Of a DNA stretch of 64,000 nucleotides, positions 25,591 to 32,322 are shown one piece after another. A model generated the notes under the pieces. The model worked only from the letters and a program-made list of their open reading frames with translations, was not told the DNA's origin and ran no database searches. Source of the stretch: Deltaproteobacteria bacterium (GTDB taxonomy: Bacteria; Desulfobacterota; BSN033; UBA1163); contig VGRY01000008.1 of assembly GCA_016875195.1 (NCBI GenBank), positions 1-64,000 of the forward strand, given 5' to 3'. A program made the position numbers and the translations under genes. Numbering within the stretch: the first letter of the stretch is position 1; each line of letters starts with the position of its first letter.

Positions 25591-26904
25591 ATGGAGAAAA
25601 AGGTCCTCATCGTAGATGATGAGGAGAGAGTGGTTCAGTCGGTGAAGGGTGTCCTCGAAGACGAAGGTTTTCGTGTGGTCGCCGCTAAAAGCGGAGAGGA
25701 AGCGATTGAAGCCTTTCAGCGAGAAAATCCTGATGTCACCCTTCTTGATATCTGGATGCCGGGGATGGATGGCATCGAAGTCTTAAAACGGTTTAAAGGG
25801 ATGGTTCCCGATTGCCAGGTGATTATGGTTTCAGGCCATGCAACGATTTCAACGGCTATGGCTGCGGTTAAACTGGGAGCCTTCGACTTCATTGAAAAAC
25901 CCATTTCCCTGGATGGTCTCCTCATGACAATTCGTCGTGCCCTTGATCGCCAGATGGAGTTATCAGGGGAAGAGCAACCGCGGGAGATCGTTCCTGGTAA
26001 AGCAGATAGTTCCTCCTCAATTACCTCTTCTGTATCCGAGGCGGTTCCTCCTCTTAAGTCTCAGAAGAAAAAATCAACCTCTCTCGCTCTTCAGCGGACC
26101 ATCAAAAAAAGCGTTGTCCTTTACGGAACGGGGCTTCATTCCGGGATGAAGACGGGGCTTCTGTTTCAGCCCCTGCCACCTCACAGCGGGATCCTTTTTG
26201 GAAACGTATCATACGAAGAAGTGGTTCCTGCCCATCTCGACTATGTTCAGACAACAGAATTTGCTACCTCTTTGAAAAGAGGAGTGGCTATTGCTAAAAC
26301 GATAGAACATCTGATGGCAGTGCTCCATGCCTATCGCATTACTAACTTGATGGTGAAGATGATCGAGGAAATTCCGATCATGGATGGGTCTGCCCTGGAG
26401 TTCTGTAAGATCATCGAGGAAGCCGGAGTCGAGGAACAGGAGGAAAGAGCGAACGAAATCGTGATCGATCGGAAGATCGAACTCACCCAGAAGAACAAAT
26501 CGCTTGTCATTGAACCGGCAGAGACCTTTTCCATCCAATATTTTATGGATTATCCACCTCCCATCGGACAGCAAACGCTCGAATTTGTATTGGAGAGTGA
26601 GGAGAAGTTCAAGGAACACATCGCGCCTGCAAGGACCTTCGGGTTTCTAAAGGATATCGAGATGCTTGAGCGGATGGGAATGGGCAGTGGAGGGCGCCTC
26701 CATAACTTCATTCTGGTGGACGATGAAAAGGTGGTCAACACGGAGTTAAGGTTTTCAGATGAGTTTGTCCGGCATAAGATTCTCGATCTGATCGGTGATT
26801 TTTATCTGCTCAATCGGCCGGTCCGTGGCAAAGTGACAGCCCACCTGACCGGACATACGGACAACATTGCCATGATGAGAAAGATACAGGAAGGGGTTAG
26901 ATAG
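25591..26904 (+). CDS. lpxC: Response-regulator receiver domain fused to LpxC deacetylase
   Basis: 437 residues. Residues 1-120 are a complete CheY-like receiver: acidic pair Asp9-Asp10, phospho-acceptor Asp53 (LLDIWMPGMDG), a conserved Ser/Thr region VSGHAT and Lys in FIEKPIS. A Ser/Lys-rich linker (about 125-165) joins to a full LpxC (UDP-3-O-acyl-GlcNAc deacetylase, the committed step of lipid A synthesis). LpxC motifs: GTGLHSG, TIEHLMAVL (zinc His and catalytic Glu), FSDEFVRHKILDLIGD (zinc His and Asp) and GHTDNIA (general-acid His). All catalytic residues are present, so both halves look functional. AAGGAGAGCGT precedes ATG 25591. The frame is continuous with no stop at the junction, so phosphorylation might control lipid A synthesis (inference). 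Confidence 0.93.
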   Translation: MEKKVLIVDDEERVVQSVKGVLEDEGFRVVAAKSGEEAIEAFQRENPDVTLLDIWMPGMDGIEVLKRFKGMVPDCQVIMVSGHATISTAMAAVKLGAFDFIEKPISLDGLLMTIRRALDRQMELSGEEQPREIVPGKADSSSSITSSVSEAVPPLKSQKKKSTSLALQRTIKKSVVLYGTGLHSGMKTGLLFQPLPPHSGILFGNVSYEEVVPAHLDYVQTTEFATSLKRGVAIAKTIEHLMAVLHAYRITNLMVKMIEEIPIMDGSALEFCKIIEEAGVEEQEERANEIVIDRKIELTQKNKSLVIEPAETFSIQYFMDYPPPIGQQTLEFVLESEEKFKEHIAPARTFGFLKDIEMLERMGMGSGGRLHNFILVDDEKVVNTELRFSDEFVRHKILDLIGDFYLLNRPVRGKVTAHLTGHTDNIAMMRKIQEGVR

Positions 26905-27065
26905 CAGGCCCAATAGACCAATAATCAAATTTCAATAACCAAATAAATTCCAATAACCAAACAGCAAAATGACCAAACAGGAATAGGTTTGGTAAATTGA
27001 GTATTGGTTATTATTTGGTGTTTGCCTGCCTGCCGGTAGGCAGGGAATTTGGTGTTTGGTTATTC
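26905..27065. repeat. Intergenic hairpin word-repeat block with a GCCTGCCGGTAGGC palindrome
   Basis: CAATAACCAAATAAATTCC words on the left and TTGGTTATTATTTGGTGTTT on the right. A 17-bp palindrome-like segment (CCTGCCTGCCGGTAGGCAGG, about 27025-27044) interrupts the right half; a related CCTGCCTACCAGTAGGCAGG occurs near 55557. Confidence 0.65.
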
Positions 27066-27090
27066 ATCTTTTTTTGAGGGAGGAAGAAAG

Positions 27091-27489
27091 ATGGCACAAA
27101 AAGAAGAAAGACCCCCTGTGAAAGAATTTTTAGATATGCTGGCGGATATATTGGCCGAAAAATATTTTGAACGCGTGGATGACCGGATCAAGAAAATCCC
27201 GGAACTCAGGAGATTGATTACCGCCAAAGAAGCGGGCCAGTACCTGAGCCTTTCCACGGATACGATCTATCGAATGGCTTCCATGAAAAAACTTCCCTAC
27301 CTCAAGATCGGAGACCGGGTCCTCTTCGATATCAAGACCCTCGACCACTGGATTGAAAGGCACCTGATTAAAGAGAAAGAGTGGAAGAGGGAAGAGCTGA
27401 AGGCTGAGTTCGAATCAGAGAAGCCAAATGCCAAAACCCCAAAAGATTCGGATCTCCTAACCCTCCTCAAGAAAAAAAGCAAAGATTAG
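27091..27489 (+). CDS. Small helix-turn-helix (excisionase/MerR-type) DNA-binding protein
   Basis: 132 residues from ATG 27091, which has GAGGGAGGAAG just upstream; the longer frame to 27049 reads through repeat and is rejected. The central segment LITAKEAGQYLSLSTDTIYRM to RVLFDIKTLDHWIE is the classic HTH_17/excisionase winged helix. The flanks are charged, with a Lys-rich end. Such proteins are transcription factors or recombination directionality factors. No integrase is nearby, so a regulator of the adjacent REC-LpxC gene or of itself is as likely. Confidence 0.75.
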   Translation: MAQKEERPPVKEFLDMLADILAEKYFERVDDRIKKIPELRRLITAKEAGQYLSLSTDTIYRMASMKKLPYLKIGDRVLFDIKTLDHWIERHLIKEKEWKREELKAEFESEKPNAKTPKDSDLLTLLKKKSKD

Positions 27490-28088
27490 GATTCTCTTGA
27501 TCGCTGTTCTCGCAATCGAATATCACTGCCTGTTGCTGCATAAAGACTCCCACTTCGATCTGATCGCACGACACTCTTCATTGAAGTGCTATACCTAACC
27601 TTCCCTTTTGCTGGACAGTTGATAGTATTAGTCAGTTCAAGTTGACTTAAAACCCCCAACTCCATTTTAAGACAACATTGCTTGACTTACAGAGGGGATT
27701 ATAAATTGAGTTCTTCCGGCTTTCGTATCGGTGCTTTCCCCCCCTCTTAAGTTTAAGAGGGGGGGGAGGGGGAGTTATAAGGGGAAGTTACCTACTTAAT
27801 TCCCGAATGAACCATAAGGAATATATCGAGATCATAGCAAGGGGGCTAATGAACGAATCATAAATTCTTTGATTTGGGTAAGGAAGAGACTTCCATTAAA
27901 AAAAGATAGAATATGTTACGTATAGCACAAGGCCGCAAAATAATCTAACATTTAACTTTGATGATTACGGGGGGAAAGGAAGTATAACACCATGCGTAAT
28001 CGACGGGAATTAAGCGCAATTGTAATTCCCATCCCTTTAACGCAAATGTTTGCCTACAGGGTCAACGATTCAGTGCAAGAGCCTCTCT
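27490..28088. other. Non-coding region between the HTH and M23 genes
   Basis: About 600 bp with no convincing gene on either strand. It contains one MITE-like copy (27709-27812). The small frame at 27992-28210 on + is antisense to the M23 gene and has no features of a protein. The remainder shows no tRNA, promoter pair or palindrome that I can support. Confidence 0.5.
27709..27812 (+). mobile_element. MITE-like element, copy A (degenerate)
   Basis: The ends are GTTCTTCCGGC and TTCCCGAATGAAC, imperfect versions of the terminal inverted repeat GTTCATCCGG seen intact at 60157 and near 35549. The inside reads GGCTTTCGTATCGGTGCTTT, a CCCCCTCTTAAGTTTAAGAG palindrome, then GAGGGGGAGTTATAAGGGGA. The order matches copies at 35420 and (inverted) 60157. 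No coding capacity. Confidence 0.7.
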
Positions 28089-28826
28089 CTATTGTTTTCT
28101 TTTGCTTTCCTCAATTAACGCCTTTCCATAATCCCCACAGGCAATTGGAATGGTTAGAAACGGCGGTAACGATTTTCTCAAACCAGCGTGTGCAAGAATC
28201 TTTTTCATAATATCGGCCCTTTCTGGGCTACCTCTTGGATATTTATCCATTTCAGCCCAAAGAGCACCATCTTCTTGCTGCCATTTATCTCTTTCCTCTT
28301 TATTCATTCCTGTGGGGTCTTCGACTGAATAGTTCATCTTCGGATCAAAACATTGTGGCTGTCCACCTAACCAGACCTTTTTGGGGTCAATTGTATTAAC
28401 CATTCTCCTGCAATCAGGAGTACCAAATTTGCAGACTCCAAAATGTAGATGCTGATGGTCTTTACGGTTATAATTGTTAGAGGCCCCAGAGAGACCGATT
28501 AACTGCCCCCTATTCAGCAATTGTCCATTCTTAACAGCCACCTTACTAAGATGAGCATAAATTGTGTAAAAATGGGTTTCGTGTGTGACTACCACTTGCA
28601 TACCATTTTCAATTCCATCGTCAGCGACTGCAATATGAACAACTCTTCCATCGGCGGCAGCGATGATGGGTGTACCTGTATTTATATCGTAATCAATTCC
28701 AGGATGGATACCGTCACCGTAGGGAGCAGGACCGCCATATGGTTTACCTACCGTAAAAGGACCGTGCTTTACACATGAGGATGCCAAAAAAACTGTGAGA
28801 ATCAGGCAAAAGAATAGTTTTTTCAT
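28089..28826 (-). CDS. M23 (LytM-type) metallopeptidase lipoprotein
   Basis: 245 residues from ATG 28826, chosen for the perfect AAGGAGGAGAAA site and the signal it gives; the frame is open a further 109 codons but that stretch overlaps another gene-like frame. Lipoprotein signal MKKLFFCLILTVFLASSC. The M23 fold has zinc ligands in GIHPGIDYD and HLHFG, with IAAADGRVVHIA, as in peptidoglycan endopeptidases. Both the first (HxxxD) and last (HxH) ligand motifs are intact. The C-terminal 80 residues are a charged, helical extension of unknown role. It lies downstream of the Cys-rich mini-gene and hicBA on the same strand. Confidence 0.87.
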   Translation of the reverse strand: MKKLFFCLILTVFLASSCVKHGPFTVGKPYGGPAPYGDGIHPGIDYDINTGTPIIAAADGRVVHIAVADDGIENGMQVVVTHETHFYTIYAHLSKVAVKNGQLLNRGQLIGLSGASNNYNRKDHQHLHFGVCKFGTPDCRRMVNTIDPKKVWLGGQPQCFDPKMNYSVEDPTGMNKEERDKWQQEDGALWAEMDKYPRGSPERADIMKKILAHAGLRKSLPPFLTIPIACGDYGKALIEESKRKQ

Positions 28827-28872
28827 TTTCTCCTCCTTTTCTTCATTTTTTATTTTGTTGAACGTTATGGTA

Positions 28873-29178
28873 TTAATTGCACCTGAAATATGTGTTGCAA
28901 TTAGCCCCAGCATCATAGCTATTTTTGTAACATCGACATGTGCAAATATTGGAGTAAAAATACCCCCAGGGACAGCAGAAGGCTTGACCACATCTATAGT
29001 GCTCGCAATAAACACCACCAGGGCATGGATTATTCTGTGTGACAAGTACTGGGCTGACCGCATTGGCATCGTTACAATCAACCGGTAGTGCGAAATCTGG
29101 CTCTTGTCTTGTTTCCGTAGAAAACGATAAAAGCCGGCAGGAGGGTCAGGCAACGGTAATTCGGTATTTATTGACCAT
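28873..29178 (-). pseudogene. Cys-rich small secreted-type protein, interrupted frame
   Basis: On the minus strand a frame from ATG 29178 reads MVNKYRITVA, hits TGA at 29148-29146, then stays open to TAA at 28873. The open part contains 11 cysteines in its last 62 residues (for example CPGGVYCEHYRCGQAFCCPW and CTCRCY). One frame over, the DNA just after the TGA encodes a hydrophobic run (CLTLLPAFIVFY) like a signal-peptide core. A one-base change before and another after that run would give a single secreted Cys-rich protein. This is either a decaying gene or a sequence error. The Cys spacing is reminiscent of granulin/EGF-like modules, but I cannot assign a family. It ends 46 bp upstream of the M23 lipoprotein start. 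Confidence 0.55.
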
Positions 29179-29233
29179 CAGTGAAAGTATAAAACAGTAG
29201 TCAAGAGAGGAACTCTTAATCAAGGGTAGGGAA

Positions 29234-29467
29234 TTACAGTAATTTCTTTAATTCCTCAATCGAGATGTCCACATCTCTCAGAATCTTTCTTAAGAGACCC
29301 TTACTAATATCTTTTCCCTTATGAACGGGGATCGTTGTAATTCTTCCATCCAAATGTTTGTAACGAAAATGGCTGCCCTTTGACTTTCTTGTGCAGGAAA
29401 AACCAAGTTTCTCTAAGGCCCGTATTAATTCCAGAGCCTTCAGTACCGGTAGTTTGGTATCATTCAT
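29234..29467 (-). CDS. hicA: HicA family mRNA-interferase toxin
   Basis: 77 residues, the normal HicA size. It has the dsRBD-like HicA/YcfA pattern: ALELIRALEKLGFSCTRKSKGSHFRY, with the catalytic His in GSHF, then TTIPVHKGKDISKGLLRKIL. HicA cleaves mRNA until bound by HicB. The start overlaps the hicB stop by 4 nt, and antitoxin-first order (hicB then hicA) is one of the two known arrangements. Confidence 0.93.
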   Translation of the reverse strand: MNDTKLPVLKALELIRALEKLGFSCTRKSKGSHFRYKHLDGRITTIPVHKGKDISKGLLRKILRDVDISIEELKKLL

Positions 29468-29697
29468 AGAGTCACTTCAACCCATTTCATCCCTATCACT
29501 TCAGGATGTTTAAGGTCAACTTTCTTCTTTTCCTCCCTCAGTTCTTCCAGACACATTTGAATGACATCCTTGATATTTCTCATCGCCTCTTCATAGGTAT
29601 CGCCCTGTGTATAACACCCTTCTAATGCTGGGCAATTTGCAATAAAGGCTCCATCTTCGTCCTGTTCAATAACCACTTGTAGAAGATATTTCTTCAT
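29464..29697 (-). CDS. hicB: HicB family antitoxin
   Basis: 77 residues. The HicB partial RNase-H fold is seen: LLQVVIEQDEDGAFIANCPALEGCYTQGDTYEEAMRNIKDVI. No C-terminal DNA-binding domain is present, since the protein stops just after the fold; autoregulation would then need another route. AGAGGTCCGAAAT precedes the ATG. It begins 32 bp after the 3' CCA of tRNA-Leu on the same strand with no promoter that I can see between, so the tRNA and toxin-antitoxin pair may share a transcript. Confidence 0.92.
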   Translation of the reverse strand: MKKYLLQVVIEQDEDGAFIANCPALEGCYTQGDTYEEAMRNIKDVIQMCLEELREEKKKVDLKHPEVIGMKWVEVTL

Positions 29698-29729
29698 ATT
29701 TCGGACCTCTTTATGAATTAATAAAAAAT

Positions 29730-29818
29730 TGGTGCCGGAGGTCGGAATCGAACCGACACGGGGTTTGAGCCCCGCGGGATTTTGAGTCCCGTGCGTCTAC
29801 CAGTTTCACCACTCCGGC
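29730..29818 (-). tRNA. tRNA-Leu (anticodon CAA)
   Basis: On the minus strand: acceptor GCCGGAG pairs with CTCCGGC and is followed by encoded ACCA. The D-arm is GTGAAACTGGTAGAC. The anticodon arm is CGGGA-CTCAAAA-TCCCG, with CAA at positions 34-36. A long variable arm (GGGGCTC/ACCCC) is typical of class II leucine tRNA. The T-arm is GTCGG-TTCGATT-CCGAC. It decodes UUG. Confidence 0.96.
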
Positions 29819-29827
29819 ACAGACATC

Positions 29828-29856
29828 AATATAAAAAAATTTACCTTTGGTGTCAA
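29828..29856 (-). promoter_or_regulatory. Sigma-70 promoter of tRNA-Leu
   Basis: On the minus strand TTGACA (29856-29851) and TATATT (29833-29828) are separated by exactly 17 bp, ending about 10 bp before the tRNA 5' end. This is a near-consensus housekeeping promoter and the best one in the window. Confidence 0.85.
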
Positions 29857-29984
29857 ATAAAATGGAGAGTTTTTCTGACATCATTATTATATTCCTACCC
29901 TGAAGTACTTCCAATTCACTACTACATACACCTCGATCCTCAAGACTTGAGGAACTTCCGTAAACGGGATTAGGTAAAACTAAT

Positions 29985-30156
29985 GGGTGTCTCTAAAATG
30001 TCATTCCAGTCCCGATCTTCATCGGGAGAATCCAGTCCCGCTTTTGACGGGACGAAATAACTCGGTTTCGAGTCGCAACGACTGGACTCCCACCGGAGTT
30101 TATCCCGTTCTTGATACGTGGCGGAAGTGACGAATTCGGAATTTTTAGAGGTTCCC
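29985..30156 (+). mobile_element. MITE-like element with GGGAACCTCTAAAAATTC ends, copy 1
   Basis: The left end is GGGTGTCTCTAAAATGTCATTC and the right end GAATTTTTAGAGGTTCCC, an imperfect terminal inverted repeat. Internal segments GTCCCGATCTTCATCGGGAG and CTCGGTTTCGAGTCGCAACG occur in the copy at 40597-40736, in inverted order. No coding capacity. Confidence 0.75.
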
Positions 30157-30452
30157 TAAATAATTTGATTCATAATAACGATGCCGAAGCCAGGTAGTTT
30201 ATTTTTTTTACAGCTGGCAAGCCGGAAGTGTTGAAAATTTTAATAGTCTGGTGTTTATTTATTAAACAATAAAAAATGTAAATTATTTAAGCGGTTAAGA
30301 GAAAATAGAAAAACTGCCGTAGAATTATTCAACATATCCCCACTAACCCCCCGTGTAGAGAAACTTTATATTTCAATTTTTTAAACCATCGAACAAATTG
30401 TAATCATTATATATTAATTGAAAAAATAATATTTTTGTGAAAACGTTAAACT

Positions 30453-30469
30453 TTGGCCCGTTTCTTGGA
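30453..30469 (+). promoter_or_regulatory. Sigma-54 (-24/-12) promoter of the GcvH-like/HybA/NrfD operon
   Basis: TTGGCCCGTTTCTTGGA matches the RpoN consensus TTGGCACG-N4-TTGCA, with the GG and GG(C) elements exactly 12 bp apart. It sits 47 bp before the first gene of the operon that ends with a sigma-54 activator gene. The upstream 200 bp are very AT-rich, as expected for activator and bending sites, though no clear activator dyad was found. Confidence 0.75.
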
Positions 30470-30515
30470 ATAGTGAGGACGAGATCAAAAAAGAAAAAGA
30501 AAGGGGGAATTGAGT

Positions 30516-31286
30516 ATGGTACTTATCCTGGTTTTTCTAACATTCGTTTTCGCGATCGTAGCAGGAAGCTTCGTACGCCGCTGGGTTGAGAAAAGAGAAC
30601 TTTCAGTGGCCGAGATGGAGCGGTCGAATTTTTTAGCCAGGTTATCTGAGGATGCCAGGGCAAAGGTAGTGACTCCCATTCGCTGGGTGGAGAGAGGGGA
30701 GATGGCGCTTTCTCCGGTGGGCGCAGTCCCTGGAAGTCCACTCCAGTTTCCAAAAGATGTCTATTATCACAAAGGACATGCTTGGGCAAAGATTGAAGGA
30801 GATCAAAGGATAAAGTCTGTGATGGTGGGTCTTGATGATTTCACCCAGGAGGTCATGGGAGATATTGAGGCCATCGAGGTGCCACCCATTGGTATGGAAC
30901 TGAAACAAGGGGAGGTCGGCTGGAAAGTCCGTCATGGTAAACGGAAATTGAGCCAGATCGTTCCATTGGGTGGAACGGTTGTGGACTTAAATGAGAAGCT
31001 CCTTAAAGATCCGTCTCTGGCGAACCGCTCTCCTTATGATCAAGGATGGATTCTAAAGATTAAACCAAACAATCTCGGCGGGGAAATGCCCGCATTGATG
31101 GACTCTTTCCAGTTTCGAGTGGCCTTCGATCAAGTCAAGGCCAAACTGAGATCCGCGATCAGTCATCAAACGCTCGGAATGGTCTATGGCGATGGGGAAG
31201 AAGTGGTCCGCGGAATCGCTGACAAATTAGATGAGAAGTTGTGGAGGATATTGGTTAGCCAATTATTCCATTCTACTCCAAATTGA
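30516..31286 (+). CDS. Membrane-anchored GcvH-fold (lipoyl-carrier-like) protein 1
   Basis: 256 residues from ATG 30516, with AAGGGGG 8 nt upstream. An N-terminal membrane helix (VLILVFLTFVFAIVAGSFV) is followed by a linker, then a glycine-cleavage H-protein-like domain (about 70-190): YYHKGHAWAKIEGDQRIKSVMVGLDDFTQEVMGDI, then PLGGTVVDLNEKLLKDPSLANRSPYDQGWILKI. GcvH carries lipoate on a Lys eight residues before the conserved Pro; here that position is Lys142 (HGKRKL). It could be lipoylated, but the surrounding acidic residues are missing. No other glycine-cleavage gene is present, and the operon context points to electron transfer. The lipoyl role is an inference. Confidence 0.8.
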   Translation: MVLILVFLTFVFAIVAGSFVRRWVEKRELSVAEMERSNFLARLSEDARAKVVTPIRWVERGEMALSPVGAVPGSPLQFPKDVYYHKGHAWAKIEGDQRIKSVMVGLDDFTQEVMGDIEAIEVPPIGMELKQGEVGWKVRHGKRKLSQIVPLGGTVVDLNEKLLKDPSLANRSPYDQGWILKIKPNNLGGEMPALMDSFQFRVAFDQVKAKLRSAISHQTLGMVYGDGEEVVRGIADKLDEKLWRILVSQLFHSTPN

Positions 31287-31314
31287 CGACAAAAACATGA
31301 AAGGAGGGGATCTT

Positions 31315-31401
31315 ATGGTAACCACCTTAGCTCTGATGACATTGATCACCTGCTTGGTAATCAGCACCCTTATCAAACAAAGCAAACGCATTGCCCACTG
31401 A
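31315..31401 (+). CDS. 28-residue single-span membrane peptide
   Basis: ATG at 31315 follows a perfect AAAGGAGGGGATCTT. The peptide begins MVTTLALMTLITCLVISTLI, one membrane helix, and ends in a basic tail (KQSKRIAH) before TGA at 31399. It lies alone in the gap between the GcvH-like and HybA-like genes, with its own ribosome-binding site. Small subunits like this are common in membrane redox complexes. I do not recognise the family. Confidence 0.7.
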   Translation: MVTTLALMTLITCLVISTLIKQSKRIAH

Positions 31402-31422
31402 AAAAAAATGAGGAGGAGCCCC

Positions 31423-32322
31423 ATGGGAATTAACAGGAGAAAATTTCTTAAAGTACTTGGTGGAGGGATTGTGGGCGGGGGAATCGCAGGCGCTGCAATG
31501 GGAAATATTGTTGCCCCCAAAAAGTTTAAAGCAGACGCGTCTGTTCCCCCCAAAGAATTTGTCGGGATACTGGTTGATACAACCCGATGTGTCGGCTGCC
31601 GTGCTTGCGAAGAAGCATGTGCGCAAGCCAATCACATGCCTGTCCCGGATATCGGCGACAGCTCGGTATTTGAGAAGAAGCGCAATACAAGCGTCACCCA
31701 ATTGACGGTGGTCAGCCGCTATCAAACAGAAAAAGGGGAGGTCTTCGTCAAGCAGCAGTGCATGCACTGCAATCAGCCTGGATGTGTGGCGGCCTGCCTG
31801 GTGAAGGCGATGGAAAAGAGAAAGGAAGGGCCTGTCACCTGGGAGAGAAATTGCATGGGTTGCCGATACTGCATGCCCTCCTGCCCATTTGAAATGCCAA
31901 AGTTTGAATATGAAAGTTCTAACCCCAGAATTCAGAAGTGCAGCCTGTGCTGGGATCGACTGGAGAAGGGAGAGATTCCGGCCTGCGTCGAAGCCTGCCC
32001 GGAAGAGGCGCTCAGCTTTGGCCCAAGGAGAAAGATGATCGAGGAAGCCAATAGTCGGATTTACAAAAACCCCGGAGAGTATCTCACCCACATCTATGGA
32101 GAGCATGAAGTGGGGGGAACGGGGTATCTTTATATTTCGAAGGTTCCTTTCGAACAGCTTGGTTTCAGAACAGACCTGGGGAACATCGCCTATCCTGAGT
32201 ACAGCAAAGGTTTTCTCTACTCCGTGCCCATTGTTCTTCTGCTCTGGCCTGCTTTCTTAATCGGATTGAACGCGCTCACCAAAAGAGAAGAGGAGAAGAA
32301 GAGGAAAGGAGGAGAAAGATGA
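31423..32322 (+). CDS. Tat-exported HybA-like 4Fe-4S electron-transfer subunit
   Basis: 299 residues from ATG 31423, with GAGGAGGAGCCCC just upstream. Twin-arginine signal INRRKFLKVLGGG. Four Cys groups follow the HybA/DmsB/DsrO pattern: CVGCRACEEAC, CMHCNQPGCVAAC, CMGCRYCMPSCPF and CSLCWDRL with CVEACP, enough for four 4Fe-4S clusters. A C-terminal membrane helix (LYSVPIVLLLWPAFLIGL) anchors it, as in HybA. It should sit on the periplasmic face and pass electrons to or from the NrfD-type subunit encoded next, with which it overlaps (ATGA). No catalytic molybdopterin or hydrogenase subunit is nearby. Confidence 0.93.
   Translation: MGINRRKFLKVLGGGIVGGGIAGAAMGNIVAPKKFKADASVPPKEFVGILVDTTRCVGCRACEEACAQANHMPVPDIGDSSVFEKKRNTSVTQLTVVSRYQTEKGEVFVKQQCMHCNQPGCVAACLVKAMEKRKEGPVTWERNCMGCRYCMPSCPFEMPKFEYESSNPRIQKCSLCWDRLEKGEIPACVEACPEEALSFGPRRKMIEEANSRIYKNPGEYLTHIYGEHEVGGTGYLYISKVPFEQLGFRTDLGNIAYPEYSKGFLYSVPIVLLLWPAFLIGLNALTKREEEKKRKGGER

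Noticed and set aside
29146-29148. In-frame TGA in the Cys-rich gene as a selenocysteine codon
   Set aside because: The TGA sits where a signal peptide would be, no stem-loop suited to a SECIS was recognised after it, and the neighbouring frame explains the hydrophobic run better as an indel.
28827-29153. N-terminal extension of the M23 protein to a TTG start at 29153
   Set aside because: The internal ATG at 28826 has a perfect ribosome-binding site and creates a lipoprotein signal; the extension has no signal or domain and overlaps the Cys-rich frame.
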